A stretch of DNA of 64,000 nt, taken from contig DATHKR010000056.1 in the NCBI GenBank assembly GCA_035489015.1, forward strand, positions 34,313 through 98,312, given 5' to 3'. Made by a program: the position numbers and the translations under genes. This DNA is from DATFRY01 sp035489015. Lineage in GTDB: Bacteria; Myxococcota_A; Polyangia; Haliangiales; Haliangiaceae. Within the stretch, counting starts at the first letter, position 1; each line of letters opens with the position of its first letter. A model generated the notes under the pieces. That model ran no database searches. It was not told the origin of the DNA and was given only the letters and a program-made list of their open reading frames with translations. Of this stretch, positions 49,953-59,106 are shown piece by piece.

Positions 49953-51158
49953 GTGGACCCCTCGGCCTGGCGCGGCGACTTCCCGGCGCTCCATCAGGAG
50001 GTGCATGGCCACCCGCTGGTCTATCTCGACAGCGCGTCGACCTCGCTCCGGCCGCAGGCCGTGATCGACGCGGTGGTGCAGGTCTACGCGCGCGACGCCG
50101 GCAACGTGCACCGCGGCGTCCACGCGCTCAGCGAGGCGGCCACCGCCGCGTTCGACGCCGCCCGCGCCGAGGTCGCGCGCTTCCTGGCCGGGTCGCCCGA
50201 CGAGGTGGTCTTCACCCGCGGCACCACCGAGTCGATCAACCTGGTCGCGCACGCGTGGGGGCGCGGCGCGGTCGGCCCGGGCGACGTGGTGGTCGCCACC
50301 GCGCTCGAGCATCACTCCAACCTGGTCCCGTGGCAGCTGCTGTGCGCCGAGCGGGGCGCCACCCTGCGCATCGCGCCGATCGACGGCAGCGGGCGCATCG
50401 ACCTGACCGGGCTCGCCGCGCTGCTCGACCGGCGGGTGCGGATGGTGGCGGTCTCGCACATGTCGAACGTGCTCGGCACCGTCGCGCCGGTGGCCGAGAT
50501 CGCGCGGCTGGCTCACGGGGTCGGCGCGCTGCTGCTGGTCGACGGCGCCCAGGCCGCCGCGCACCTGCCGGTCGACGTCGGCGCGCTCGGATGCGACTTC
50601 TACGCCTTCTCCGGCCACAAGGTGCACGGCCCGACCGGGATCGGCGTCCTGTGGGGGCGCGCGCGCCTGCTCGAGGCCATGCCGCCGTGGCAGGGCGGCG
50701 GCGAGATGGTCACCTCGGTCGACCTCCAGGGCGCGCGCTTCCGCGAGCCGCCCTACCGCTTCGAGGCCGGCACCCCCGACATCGCCGGCGCGATCGGGCT
50801 GGGCGCGGCGCTGGCCTACCTCGGCCGCATCGACCGCGCGGCCGCCGCGGCGCACGAGCGCGCCCTGCACCGCCGGCTACTCGCCGCGCTGACCGGGCTG
50901 CCCGGCGTGCGGGTGCTGGGCCGGCCGGAGCTGGCCCTGGCCGCGTTCGTGGTCGACGGCGTGCCCGCCCACGACCTGGCCACCATCCTCGACCGCGACG
51001 GGATCGCGATCCGCAGCGGCCACCACTGCGCCGAGCCGCTCCACCGCCAGCTCGGCCTGTCGGCCAGCGCGCGCGCGTCGCTCGCCTTCTACAACGCGCC
51101 CGACGACGTCGATCGGCTGGTCGCCGGCATCGCCCGCGCCCGCGAGGTGCTCGCGTGA
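49953..51158 (+). CDS. sufS: SufS-type cysteine desulfurase
   Basis: A 401-residue PLP enzyme that removes sulphur from cysteine as a persulphide. PLP-binding Lys223 is in FSGHKVHGPTG, the cofactor-contacting ALEHHSNLVPW is at about 117-127, and VDGAQAAAH at about 196-204 contains the Asp that pairs with the pyridine nitrogen. The active-site Cys359 is in RSGHHCAEPL, the group II SufS pattern. The sulphur is passed to SufU, encoded by the overlapping next gene. GTG at 49953 is chosen as the only start giving the full N-terminal helix (WRGDFPALHQEVHG). It is divergent from the cox maturation genes, so it could supply sulphur for the molybdenum site as well as FeS clusters. Confidence 0.93.
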   Translation: MDPSAWRGDFPALHQEVHGHPLVYLDSASTSLRPQAVIDAVVQVYARDAGNVHRGVHALSEAATAAFDAARAEVARFLAGSPDEVVFTRGTTESINLVAHAWGRGAVGPGDVVVATALEHHSNLVPWQLLCAERGATLRIAPIDGSGRIDLTGLAALLDRRVRMVAVSHMSNVLGTVAPVAEIARLAHGVGALLLVDGAQAAAHLPVDVGALGCDFYAFSGHKVHGPTGIGVLWGRARLLEAMPPWQGGGEMVTSVDLQGARFREPPYRFEAGTPDIAGAIGLGAALAYLGRIDRAAAAAHERALHRRLLAALTGLPGVRVLGRPELALAAFVVDGVPAHDLATILDRDGIAIRSGHHCAEPLHRQLGLSASARASLAFYNAPDDVDRLVAGIARAREVLA

Positions 51159-51589
51159 GCGACCCGGTCCGCGAGCTGTACCAGGCGATCATCGTCGACC
51201 ACAGCCGCGCGCCGCGCCGCCGCGGCCCGCTGCCCGGCGCCACCCACGAGGCGACGGTCGACAACCCGCTGTGCGGCGACCGGGTCACCTTCCGCCTGAT
51301 CGTCGACGGCGATCGGGTGCGCGACGCCGCCTTCGAGGCCCAGGGCTGCGCGCTGTCGCTGGCCGCCGCCTCGCTCCTGGCCGAGCGGGTGGCCGGCGCG
51401 CCGATCGCCGAGGCGCGCGCGCTCATCGCCCGGTTCGCCGCCTTCGTGCGCGAGGCGCCCGGCGCGCCGATCCCCGAGCAGCTGGGCGATCTGTCCGCGT
51501 TCGCCGGCGTGCGCGAGTTCCGCTCGCGCCAGGCCTGCGCCGCCTTGCCCGCGGTCGCCTTCGAGCGCGCCGTCCCTCCCCTGCCGTGA
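51155..51589 (+). CDS. sufU: SufU-type sulphur acceptor/scaffold
   Basis: A 144-residue IscU-fold protein that accepts sulphur from SufS through a zinc site. The ligands Cys40 and Asp42 (NPLCGD), Cys65 (QGCALSLAAAS) and Cys128 (RQACAALPA) are in the expected order, and the insertion before the last Cys is that of SufU rather than IscU. GTG at 51155 overlaps the sufS stop (GTGA), typical of a dedicated desulfurase-acceptor pair. It ends 4 bases before the convergent kinase gene. No sufB, sufC or sufD is in the window. Confidence 0.9.
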   Translation: MSDPVRELYQAIIVDHSRAPRRRGPLPGATHEATVDNPLCGDRVTFRLIVDGDRVRDAAFEAQGCALSLAAASLLAERVAGAPIAEARALIARFAAFVREAPGAPIPEQLGDLSAFAGVREFRSRQACAALPAVAFERAVPPLP

Positions 51590-51593
51590 CGTA

Positions 51594-52913
51594 CTACCCG
51601 GCCGGCAGCCAGCAGGTCACCACCAGCCCGCCGCCGTCGCGGTTCTCCAGCTGCAGCCGCCCGCCGTGGGCCTCGACGATCTCGCTCGACAGCGGCAGGC
51701 CCAGCCCGGTCCCCTCCGACTTCGAGGTGTAGAACGGGACCAGGGCGCGGCGCAGCTCCTCCTCGCCCATGCCGCGGCCGCGGTCGAGCACGCGCAGGAC
51801 CGAGCCTCCGTCGGCGACCAGGCCGACCGACACCGTCACCGCCTCCGGCGGGCTGCCCGACTCGCGCGCGTTCTTGACCAGGTTGATGAGCACCTGCTCC
51901 ATCAGCGAGGGATCGATCATCGCGGGGCCGTCCGGCAGCGGCGGCTGGACGGTGAACGGGCACAGCGGGCGGACCCGGTCGAGGAGGTCGCTCCACAGCA
52001 CCGGCTGCTTGCGCGGGACCGGCAGCCGCGCGAACGCGGCGTAGCTCTCGAGGAACGCGGCCAGGTGGTTCACCCGCTCCTCGACGGTGTCGAAGATCTC
52101 CTCGAGGCGATGGGCGTGCTCCGGGTGCTTGAGCACGTGGCGGGCCGAGTGGGCCAGCGAGCGGATCGGCGCAAGCGAGTTGTTGAGCTCGTGGTTCACC
52201 ACCCGGACCGCGTTCTTCCACGCCTCCACCTCGCGCCGGCGCAACTCCGGGGTCAGCCGCTCGAGCAGATACAGCGTGTGCTCGTGGCCGCCCAGCTGGA
52301 AGCCGCGCCGCCCGGCCTTGAAGGTCTCGTCGGCTCCGTCGAGCCGCACGGTGAACAGGCCGTCGGTCTCGCCGGCCAGCGCCGGGCCCAGCTCCGGCGG
52401 CGAGCGGGCCAGGATCTCGGCGAAGCGGTGGCCCTCGAGCCGGCGCCCGCCGCCGAGCAGCTGGCGCGCGGCGCGGTTGGAGAAGACCACCCGGTCGCGC
52501 GACCCGACCAGCACGGTCGCGACCGGCACGCCGTGCAGGAGCGTGTCGAGCAGGAGCTCGCGCTGGACCATGTCGCGCCGCTCGGCCCGCAGCGCGTCGC
52601 CGAGGTCGTTGTAGAGATCGACCAGCGCGCCGAGCTCGTCCCGTCGGTCGACCGCGAGGCGCAGGCTGAAGTCGGCCTCGCGGAAGCTGCGCACCCCGTC
52701 CTCGAGCGCGCTCAGCACCTGGCGCATGCGCCCGATCGCGCCGGCCAGCGCGACCAGGGCGAGCAGCCCGCCCGCGGCGACGCCGGCGGCCAGGACCAGC
52801 CCCGGCGCCCAGCCGAGCGCCGCCGCGACGCCGCCGGCCGACGCGCCCACCGCCGGCCCGACCAGCGCGGCCATGAGCAGGGTCCGGGCGACACCCCCGC
52901 GCGATCGAGTCAC
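51594..52913 (-). CDS. NtrB/NtrY-like sensor histidine kinase
   Basis: A 439-residue membrane kinase. Two hydrophobic segments (about 10-33 and 37-60) have almost no periplasmic loop between them. A HAMP-like segment (READFSLRLAVDRRDELG, about 78-95), a PAS domain (about 120-215) and a HisKA-type region with His241 in RVVNHELNNSLAPIRSL follow. The ATPase has VLINLVKNARES, VLDRGRGMG and EGTGLGLPLSSEI. The HELNNSLAPI form is characteristic of kinases that pair with sigma-54 activators. It starts 9 bases after the activator gene and so is its likely partner. With so little outside the membrane it may sense through its transmembrane helices or the exporter. Confidence 0.9.
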   Translation of the reverse strand: MTRSRGGVARTLLMAALVGPAVGASAGGVAAALGWAPGLVLAAGVAAGGLLALVALAGAIGRMRQVLSALEDGVRSFREADFSLRLAVDRRDELGALVDLYNDLGDALRAERRDMVQRELLLDTLLHGVPVATVLVGSRDRVVFSNRAARQLLGGGRRLEGHRFAEILARSPPELGPALAGETDGLFTVRLDGADETFKAGRRGFQLGGHEHTLYLLERLTPELRRREVEAWKNAVRVVNHELNNSLAPIRSLAHSARHVLKHPEHAHRLEEIFDTVEERVNHLAAFLESYAAFARLPVPRKQPVLWSDLLDRVRPLCPFTVQPPLPDGPAMIDPSLMEQVLINLVKNARESGSPPEAVTVSVGLVADGGSVLRVLDRGRGMGEEELRRALVPFYTSKSEGTGLGLPLSSEIVEAHGGRLQLENRDGGGLVVTCWLPAG

Positions 52914-52922
52914 GGCTGCAGT

Positions 52923-54389
52923 CTACGGCCTCGGCCGCCGCTCGAGCGCGATCCCCAGGCGCTGCATGCGCCGGTACAGCGCCTGGCGGCTGATGCCCAG
53001 CCGCGCGGCCACCCGCGACACCATGCCGCCGCTGTCGACCAGGAGCTGCTCGAGCTGGCGGCGCTCGTCCAGGTCGACCTCCGGCGCGGGCACGACCGGG
53101 ACGGCCGCCGCGGCCACCGCCGGACGCGCCCCGCCTGCGCCCAGCCCGAGGTCCTCCGGCTGGATCTCCGCGCCGCTGCCGATCAGGACCGCGCGCTGCA
53201 CTCGGTTCATGAGCTCGCGCACGTTGCCGGGCCAGGCGTGCTCCTCGAGCGCGGCGCGCGCGTCGCGCCCGAGCCGGCGCGGCTGACCCTGGCCGAAGCG
53301 GACCAGGAACCCCTCGGCCAGCGCCATCACGTCCTCGGGCCGCTCGCGCAGCGCCGGCACCCGGATCTCGATCACGCTCAGGCGGAAGAAGAGGTCCTCG
53401 CGGAACCGCCCGGCCGCCATCGCCTGGCCCAGGTCGGCGTTGGTCGCGGCAACGATGCGGACGTCGACCCGGCGGGTCTCGCTGGAGCCGACCCGCTGGA
53501 GCTCGCCGCTCTGCACGACGCGCAGCAGCTTGGCCTGCCCGGCCGGCGACAGCGTGGCGATCTCGTCGAGGAACAGGGTCCCCTGGTCGGCCGCCTCGAA
53601 CCGGCCGATCCGCCGCCTGACCGCGCCGGTGTACGCGCCCACCTCGGCGCCGAACAGCTCCGCCTCGAGCAGCTCCTCCGGCAGCGCGCCGGCGTTCATC
53701 TTGACGAACGGCTGCTCGCGCCGGCGCGAGTTGGTCTGGATCAGGTCGGCGATCATCTCCTTGCCGGCCCCGTTCGGCCCGGTGATCAGCACCGGCACGT
53801 CGGCGGAGGCCACCTGCGCGGCCAGCGCGACCACCCGGTGCATCGCCGGGCTGCGGTAGACCAGCCCGCCCAGGTCGTAGCGCGCCTCCAGCTCGCGGCG
53901 GTCGCGCACCTGGGCCTCGATCAGGCGCTGGTTCTCGAGCTCGAGCTCGCGCATGCGGACCAGGTTGCGAACCGTCGCGACCAGCTTGGCGTCGTCCCAC
54001 GGCTTGGCCAGGTAGTCGGACGCGCCTTCCTTGACCATGGCGACCGCGGTCGCGAGCGACGCCCACGCGGTCAGGGCCAGGATCGGCAGCTCGGGGTCGA
54101 GCGCGCGCAGCCGGCGGAACAGCTCGACCCCGCGCGCGCCGTCGGTCTCCGACGGGCCGAAGTTCATGTCCTGCAGGACCGCGCCGAACTCCTCGCGGTC
54201 GACCAGCTCGAGCGCCTCGCCCGGGCTGGCCGCGGTCACGCACGGGAGGTCGTGCACCTCGAGCAGGAGGCGGATCGCCTTGGCCACCGCCGGCTGGTCC
54301 TCGACCACCAGCACGCGCGGGCGCGGCCGGGCCGGGCCGCCGTCGATCCGCTCCCCCACCGGCCGGTCGGTCACCAGTGCACTAGTCAC
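52923..54389 (-). CDS. NtrC-family sigma-54-dependent activator
   Basis: A 488-residue response regulator. The receiver has phosphoacceptor Asp74 in VLQDMNFGPSETDG, with an insertion after the Asp that is unusual for receivers. The AAA+ domain has Walker A GPNGAGK (204-210), the sigma-54-contacting loop GAYTGA (251-256, the GAFTGA motif) and Walker B LFLDE (272-276). The C-terminal Fis-type helix-turn-helix (RVAARLGISRQALYRRMQR) binds DNA. It would drive the exporter operon from the sigma-54 promoter at 59020-59036. GTG at 54389 overlaps the permease stop (GTGA), so regulator and exporter are translated together, and the kinase follows by 9 bases. Confidence 0.93.
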   Translation of the reverse strand: MTSALVTDRPVGERIDGGPARPRPRVLVVEDQPAVAKAIRLLLEVHDLPCVTAASPGEALELVDREEFGAVLQDMNFGPSETDGARGVELFRRLRALDPELPILALTAWASLATAVAMVKEGASDYLAKPWDDAKLVATVRNLVRMRELELENQRLIEAQVRDRRELEARYDLGGLVYRSPAMHRVVALAAQVASADVPVLITGPNGAGKEMIADLIQTNSRRREQPFVKMNAGALPEELLEAELFGAEVGAYTGAVRRRIGRFEAADQGTLFLDEIATLSPAGQAKLLRVVQSGELQRVGSSETRRVDVRIVAATNADLGQAMAAGRFREDLFFRLSVIEIRVPALRERPEDVMALAEGFLVRFGQGQPRRLGRDARAALEEHAWPGNVRELMNRVQRAVLIGSGAEIQPEDLGLGAGGARPAVAAAAVPVVPAPEVDLDERRQLEQLLVDSGGMVSRVAARLGISRQALYRRMQRLGIALERRPRP

Positions 54390-55657
54390 ACGCTCCGGGT
54401 CGCCACCGCCGGAGAGGTGCGCGCCGCGCGCAGGGCCGGAACCAGCGCCGAGGCCAGCCCGAGCAGCCACAGCGCCGCCGCCGCCGCCGCGACGGTGATC
54501 GGATCGAGCCTGGCGCTGGCGATCGACGACACCAGGGCCAGGTTGAGCGCCACCGCCAGCCCGACCCCCATCGCGATCCCGATCGACATGAGCAGCCAGT
54601 TCTCGACCAGGAAGTAGCGGACGATGTCGACCATGCTGGCGCCGAGCGCGCGGCGGGTGCCGATCTGCCGGGTCCTCTCGGACACCAGGAAGGAGGTCAA
54701 CCCGACCAGCCCGAGCCCGGTCACCACCACCAGCAGCACCGCCACCAGCCCCATCAGCCCGGCCACCATACGCTGGCGCCCGAAATAGAGGTAGCGGATC
54801 TCGGTCACCCGACTGACCTCGACCGCGCGCAACCGGTTCACCCGGGTCAGGGTCTCCTCGATGGTCCGGGCCAGCGCCGAGGCCTGGCCCGGTTCGGCCT
54901 GCACCAGGTAGCGGGTGCCGTTCTCGTAGCTGGACGACCGGCGCGCGTAGAACACGGCGTACTCGTGGATCGGCCAGCCGTACGGGTTGTAGAACGGATC
55001 GAACACGCCGAGCACCCGGTACTGATCGCCGTCGGAGTCCTGGAACAGCCGCCCCAGGTGCGGCCCCGGCCCGAAGACGTGCTCGGCCCAGGCGCGGGTC
55101 ACCACCACGTCCTGCAGGAACTTGTCGACCGGCCGTCCGTCGGAGCCGAGCTCGCGCGGGTGGATCGTGATCTCCTGCAGGCGGCGGGTATCGCGATCGA
55201 CCTCCTCGCGGGTGAAGGTCCGCCCGGCCACCAGGCGCACCCCGAGCGCGTCGAGGGTCCGCTCGTCGGCGTTGTAGATCTGGCTGCGCAGCATCGGCGC
55301 GGCGTCGCCGGCGCCGGCCTGGCGATACTCGCCCGAGCTGCCGCCGCCGCTCCACGGGATGAGGCGGGTGCTGGTGACCACCGCCACCCCGGGCAGCGCG
55401 GCCAGCGCGTCGAGATCGGCCCGCAGCGCCGCCTGCTGATAGCCGGGCTCCTTGAACGCGGCGTCGAACGGGGCCGAGCTCACGGTCAGGAGGTCGTCGT
55501 CGGGGAAGCCGGACGGGCGCGCCATCTGGGCCCGCGCGTCCGCGATGAGGGCGATGCAGTTCACCACCACCGCCAGGGTCAGCGCCACCTCGACCGCGAT
55601 GAGGCCAAAGCGAGCCTTGTTGCGGCGGATCGCGCGCAGGATCGGTCCCAGCTCCAC
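54386..55657 (-). CDS. ABC exporter permease (FtsX/MacB fold), second
   Basis: A 423-residue membrane protein. One N-terminal transmembrane helix (FGLIAVEVALTLAVVVNCIAL) is followed by a large periplasmic domain (about 45-265). Three C-terminal helices (about 285-310, 340-365 and 380-400) complete it, in the MacB/FtsX-type arrangement. The FtsX-core segment SERTRQIGTRRALGASMVDI lies before the third helix. It differs from the permease encoded just upstream, so the transporter is likely a heterodimer. Both would work with the MacA-like adaptor and one ATPase to move a substrate across the envelope by mechanotransmission. It starts 9 bases after the first permease and overlaps the activator. 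Confidence 0.88.
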   Translation of the reverse strand: MELGPILRAIRRNKARFGLIAVEVALTLAVVVNCIALIADARAQMARPSGFPDDDLLTVSSAPFDAAFKEPGYQQAALRADLDALAALPGVAVVTSTRLIPWSGGGSSGEYRQAGAGDAAPMLRSQIYNADERTLDALGVRLVAGRTFTREEVDRDTRRLQEITIHPRELGSDGRPVDKFLQDVVVTRAWAEHVFGPGPHLGRLFQDSDGDQYRVLGVFDPFYNPYGWPIHEYAVFYARRSSSYENGTRYLVQAEPGQASALARTIEETLTRVNRLRAVEVSRVTEIRYLYFGRQRMVAGLMGLVAVLLVVVTGLGLVGLTSFLVSERTRQIGTRRALGASMVDIVRYFLVENWLLMSIGIAMGVGLAVALNLALVSSIASARLDPITVAAAAAALWLLGLASALVPALRAARTSPAVATRSV

Positions 55658-55666
55658 GGCAGCCTC

Positions 55667-56983
55667 CTACTGAGCCTTGAGGTGAACGGCCGGCGCGATG
55701 CGGCACACGCGCCAGGCCGGGTACAGGCCGGCGACCAGCCCGGCCACCATCGCCGCGCCGGCGGCGAACCCGGCCATGGCCCAGTCCATCGCGAGGAAGT
55801 CCCCGCGCGAGATGATCGACTTGGCCCACAGATTGACGACCGCGATCGCGCCGAACGACAGCGCCAGCCCGATCGCGCCGCCGGCCAGCCCGATGAGCTC
55901 GCACTCGAGCAGGTGCTGCATGAACACGTCGAGCCGGCGCGCCCCCATCGCCCGGCGGACCCCGATCTCGGCGGCGCGGGCGAGGAACTTGCCGAGCAGG
56001 AGCCCGATCAGGTTGAGCGCGCAGATGAGGAGGAAGAGGAGCGAGACCGCCACCATCGCGTCGGCCTCCTTGGGCATGACCTCCGCCTCGACCATGAGAT
56101 CGCGGACCGGCGTGACCCGGTTGTCGAGCTTGCGCTGGAACCGGCCCGCCTTGCGCTGCTCGAGGGCGTAGGCGTCGAGGAACGCGCGGTAGCGCCCGAC
56201 CTGGTCCGCCGACGACAGCTCGACCCAGAGGAGGATCCAGGTCTGCTCCGACGCGAGCAGGCCGGCGAACCCGGCCATCGGGGGCGACCTCCAGCCGTCG
56301 CTGTTGCCCGAGCTCTCCAGCTGCATCGCCACCATGTGTGCGAATGGCATATAGATCGGCTCGGGCACGTCCACCGGGTTCTGGGTCAGGTCGTAGAACT
56401 TCACCCCGGGCCGCCAGCGGTCGAGCACGCCGACCACGCGGAACTCGCGGTCCTCGATCCGGACCGAGCGCCCGACGCTGTCCTCACCGCCGAACAGGCG
56501 CTCGTTCATCTCGTCGGACAGCACCACGACCCGCTCGGCGGTGCGGTCGGCGGCCCGGTCCCACGGACCCCCGAAGCGGAACGGCACCTCGAACATGGGG
56601 AAGAAGTCGGAGAAGCAGAGCCGCACCAGCTCGCGGCGCGGGCGGCCGACCCGGGGGTCGGGGAACACGTACAGCGACGCCTTGAACGTCCCGGTCTGGC
56701 GCGCCGGGATGTCCGAGCGCATCAGCGCGACCATGTCCTGGTAGGTGACCTGGGGCGGTGGCTTGCCGCCCGGGTAGGGATCGACCGGCCCCCAGGTGTC
56801 CATGCGCACGTTGTAGAGCACCGCGCTCTTGTCCGGGATCGGGTCCTTGGCGAACGAGTGGCGCACCGTGGCGAACAGGGTGGAGACCGCGACCCCGAGC
56901 GCGATGCCGCCGCCCACGATCAGGGTGTGAGCCGGGCTGCGCCGGAGGCTCTTCCACGCGATGCGGAGCTGATAGGCCAGCAT
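55667..56983 (-). CDS. ABC exporter permease (FtsX/MacB fold), first
   Basis: A 438-residue membrane protein of the MacB/FtsX type. It has an N-terminal helix (HTLIVGGGIALGVAVSTLF) and a large periplasmic domain (about 45-310). The FtsX core at the C-terminus has three helices (VAVSLLFLLICALNLIGLLLG, IGLAGGAIGLALSFGAIAV and MAGFAAGAAMVAGLVAGLY) with the conserved ARAAEIGVRRAMGARR loop. ATG at 56983 lies 5 bases after the ATPase stop. Upstream in-frame codons overlap the ATPase and are Arg/Pro-rich, so they are excluded. It pairs with the second permease to form the membrane part of a MacAB-like transporter. The substrate is unknown. Confidence 0.88.
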   Translation of the reverse strand: MLAYQLRIAWKSLRRSPAHTLIVGGGIALGVAVSTLFATVRHSFAKDPIPDKSAVLYNVRMDTWGPVDPYPGGKPPPQVTYQDMVALMRSDIPARQTGTFKASLYVFPDPRVGRPRRELVRLCFSDFFPMFEVPFRFGGPWDRAADRTAERVVVLSDEMNERLFGGEDSVGRSVRIEDREFRVVGVLDRWRPGVKFYDLTQNPVDVPEPIYMPFAHMVAMQLESSGNSDGWRSPPMAGFAGLLASEQTWILLWVELSSADQVGRYRAFLDAYALEQRKAGRFQRKLDNRVTPVRDLMVEAEVMPKEADAMVAVSLLFLLICALNLIGLLLGKFLARAAEIGVRRAMGARRLDVFMQHLLECELIGLAGGAIGLALSFGAIAVVNLWAKSIISRGDFLAMDWAMAGFAAGAAMVAGLVAGLYPAWRVCRIAPAVHLKAQ

Positions 56984-56988
56984 GTCGA

Positions 56989-57711
56989 TCAGCCCAGCCC
57001 CGGGACCAGGCCGGCCTCGCGCCCGCGGACCAGGCTGGGCGGCTCGTCCAGCTCGGCGACCCGCCCGTCGCGCAGGTGGATCTGGCGGTGGGCGTGGGCC
57101 GCGCACTCGGCGCTGTGGGTCACCATGACGATGGCGGTGCCCTGCTCGTTGATCCGCTCGAGCAGGTCGAGGATCTCGTGGGTCATGAGCGAGTCGAGGT
57201 TGCCGGTCGGCTCGTCGGCCAGGATGAGGACCGGGTCACCGGCCAGCACCCGGGCGATCGCGACGCGCTGCTGCTGCCCGCCGGACAGCTGCGACGGGTA
57301 GTGGCGCATGCGCGAGGCCAGCCCGACCTGCTCGAGGGCGCGGTGGATGCGGTCGCGCCGCTCGCCGGCCGGCAGCCGCCGGTAGCGCAGCGGCACGTCC
57401 ACGTTGTCGAACACGTCGAGGTCCGGGATGAGGTTGAAGCTCTGGAACACGAACCCGATCTTCTTGTTCCGGATCCGCGACTTCTCCCCGTCGCCCAGCT
57501 TGCGCACGTCGACCCCGTCGAGCAGGTACTCGCCGCGCTCGAACCCGTCGAGCAGGCCGGCCACGTTGAGGAAGGTGGTCTTGCCCGAGCCGGACGGTCC
57601 CATGACCGCCACGAACTCGCCGGCCCGCACGTGGATCGACAGATCCGACAGCGCGTGGGTCTCGACGATCTCGGTGCGGTACACCTTCACCACGTTCTTC
57701 ATCTGCAGCAT
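56989..57711 (-). CDS. ABC exporter ATPase (MacB/LolD class)
   Basis: A 240-residue ATPase. Walker A is GPSGSGKTT (38-46), the signature is LSGGQQQR (142-149), Walker B is VLILADEPTG (161-170) with NLDS after it, and the H-loop His is in VMVTHSAECA. The Q-loop lies in FVFQSFNLIPDL. The class powers MacB- and Lol-type mechanotransmission transporters. It sits between the adaptor gene (22 bases upstream) and the first permease (5 bases downstream), so it serves that permease pair. MLQMKNVVKVYR is a normal start for the family. GAGAGCCGACG precedes it, giving a modest ribosome-binding site. Confidence 0.93.
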   Translation of the reverse strand: MLQMKNVVKVYRTEIVETHALSDLSIHVRAGEFVAVMGPSGSGKTTFLNVAGLLDGFERGEYLLDGVDVRKLGDGEKSRIRNKKIGFVFQSFNLIPDLDVFDNVDVPLRYRRLPAGERRDRIHRALEQVGLASRMRHYPSQLSGGQQQRVAIARVLAGDPVLILADEPTGNLDSLMTHEILDLLERINEQGTAIVMVTHSAECAAHAHRQIHLRDGRVAELDEPPSLVRGREAGLVPGLG

Positions 57712-57733
57712 CGTCGGCTCTCCTTGCCTCCGC

Positions 57734-58984
57734 TCAGCGGAGGAGGACGTTGTCGGCGCCCTCGAAGGCGCTGGTGTCGGACACGATGACGCGCTCGCCG
57801 GCGCTGAGGCCGCGCACCACCTCGACCTCGGACACCGAGGTGACCCCGAGCTGGACCGGGCGCCGCGTCGCGGCCCCGTCGGCGACCACGTAGACCGAGC
57901 GCCCGGCCCCGGCCTCGACGAACGGGCCGCGCGGCAGCTTGCGCACCCGGGTGCGCCGGTCGAGGAGGAGGCGCACGGTCACGCGCTCGTTCTGGCGCAG
58001 GCCGGGAGGCGGCGCGCCGGCGAACGCGACGGTGCCGCGCACCTGGCTGTCGCGCACCTCCGGCGCGATCGCGACCACCCGCCCGGCCGCCACCCGCCCG
58101 GCGTACGCGATCTCGGCCGGCGTGCCGGGCCCGACGTCGGCGGCCTGGTTCTCGCCCAGCTCGAGCTCGATCTCGAGCGCGGCCAGGTTGACGACGGTGA
58201 CCAGCGGCTGGCTGGCCGCCACCGCGTCGCGGTCCTGCGCGCTCAGGCCGGCCACCACGCCGTCGAACGGGGCGCGGATCTGGAGCTCGGCCACCTGGCG
58301 CTCGAGGTCGCCGACCACCGACCGCTGGCGGTCGATCGCCAGGCGGCGAGTGGTGCGCTCGAACGACTCGGTCTCGCGCTCGAGCGCCGAGGTCGCGTGG
58401 CCGTTCCTCAGCTCGAGGGCGGCGATGGCGAGGTCGTCGTCGGCCTTCTCGACGTCGCTGGCCGGCACCACGCCCTGGCCGCCGAGGTCGCGGGTGCGGC
58501 GCAGCGCGCGCCGGGCCGCCTCGTGGCGCACCGCCAGCACGTCGAGGTTCTGCTTGCTCTTGACCCGGGCCTGGCGGCCGGCGATCTGCTGGCGGCCGAG
58601 CTCGGACTCGAGCGAGCCGAGGGTGGCGCGCTCCTGGATGAGTCGGCTGGACAGCGCCGGGCTCTCGATGGTGGCGAGCACCTGGCCGCGAGTCACCGCC
58701 GCGCCCGGCTTGACCGACAGCGTGACGATGCCCGGCGCCGGGCTGTACAGCGTCGGGTGGAGCGCGGCCACCACCCTGCCCTGGGCGGCGACGTCGCGGT
58801 CCACGTCGCCGATCACGACCGCGGCGACGCGGAGGCTGGATCCGTCCACGGCGCGCTCGGCCTGCGACCAGCGCGCGATCGCCGGGTGAACGCCGAGCCA
58901 GCCGGCGACCGCGAGGCCGATCGCAGCGGCGGCGAGCCCGGCGCGCCGCGCGATGGCTGGTCGGCGCCCGACCGATCGGTCCAT
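57734..58984 (-). CDS. MacA/HlyD-like periplasmic adaptor
   Basis: A 416-residue adaptor anchored by an N-terminal helix (AGLAAAAIGLAVAGWLGV). A lipoyl half (YSPAPGIVTLSVKPGAAVTRG), a long coiled-coil hairpin (about 105-220) and the second lipoyl half (ELQIRAPFDGVVAGLSAQDRD) come next. A beta-barrel and a membrane-proximal domain follow. It would link the inner-membrane permeases to an outer-membrane factor. ATG at 58984 is preferred to the in-frame ATG at 59005. The sigma-54 promoter predicts transcription from about 59009, leaving a 25-base leader, and MDRS is a usual start in this family, though 59005 cannot be excluded. No TolC gene is in this operon. Confidence 0.85.
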   Translation of the reverse strand: MDRSVGRRPAIARRAGLAAAAIGLAVAGWLGVHPAIARWSQAERAVDGSSLRVAAVVIGDVDRDVAAQGRVVAALHPTLYSPAPGIVTLSVKPGAAVTRGQVLATIESPALSSRLIQERATLGSLESELGRQQIAGRQARVKSKQNLDVLAVRHEAARRALRRTRDLGGQGVVPASDVEKADDDLAIAALELRNGHATSALERETESFERTTRRLAIDRQRSVVGDLERQVAELQIRAPFDGVVAGLSAQDRDAVAASQPLVTVVNLAALEIELELGENQAADVGPGTPAEIAYAGRVAAGRVVAIAPEVRDSQVRGTVAFAGAPPPGLRQNERVTVRLLLDRRTRVRKLPRGPFVEAGAGRSVYVVADGAATRRPVQLGVTSVSEVEVVRGLSAGERVIVSDTSAFEGADNVLLR

Positions 58985-59019
58985 CGCGGAGGGCTCGGGG
59001 ATCATCCGAGGCGCACCTG

Positions 59020-59036
59020 AGCAAGGCGTGTGCCCC
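59020..59036 (-). promoter_or_regulatory. Sigma-54 promoter of the exporter-regulator operon
   Basis: On the minus strand GGGCACACGCCTTGCT matches the sigma-54 consensus TGGCACG-N4-TTGCW except at two non-invariant positions. The essential GG (-24) and GC (-12) are exactly 10 bases apart. The -12 C is at 59021, so transcription should start near 59009, 25 bases before the ATG at 58984. The operon includes a GAYTGA activator, consistent with this promoter class. Confidence 0.78.
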
Positions 59037-59106
59037 GGCCGCGCTCTGGCCCCGCCGCGCTATCCCGGCGGAGTTGCGCGGCAGCCGGTCCGGAATCGAT
59101 CCGAGC

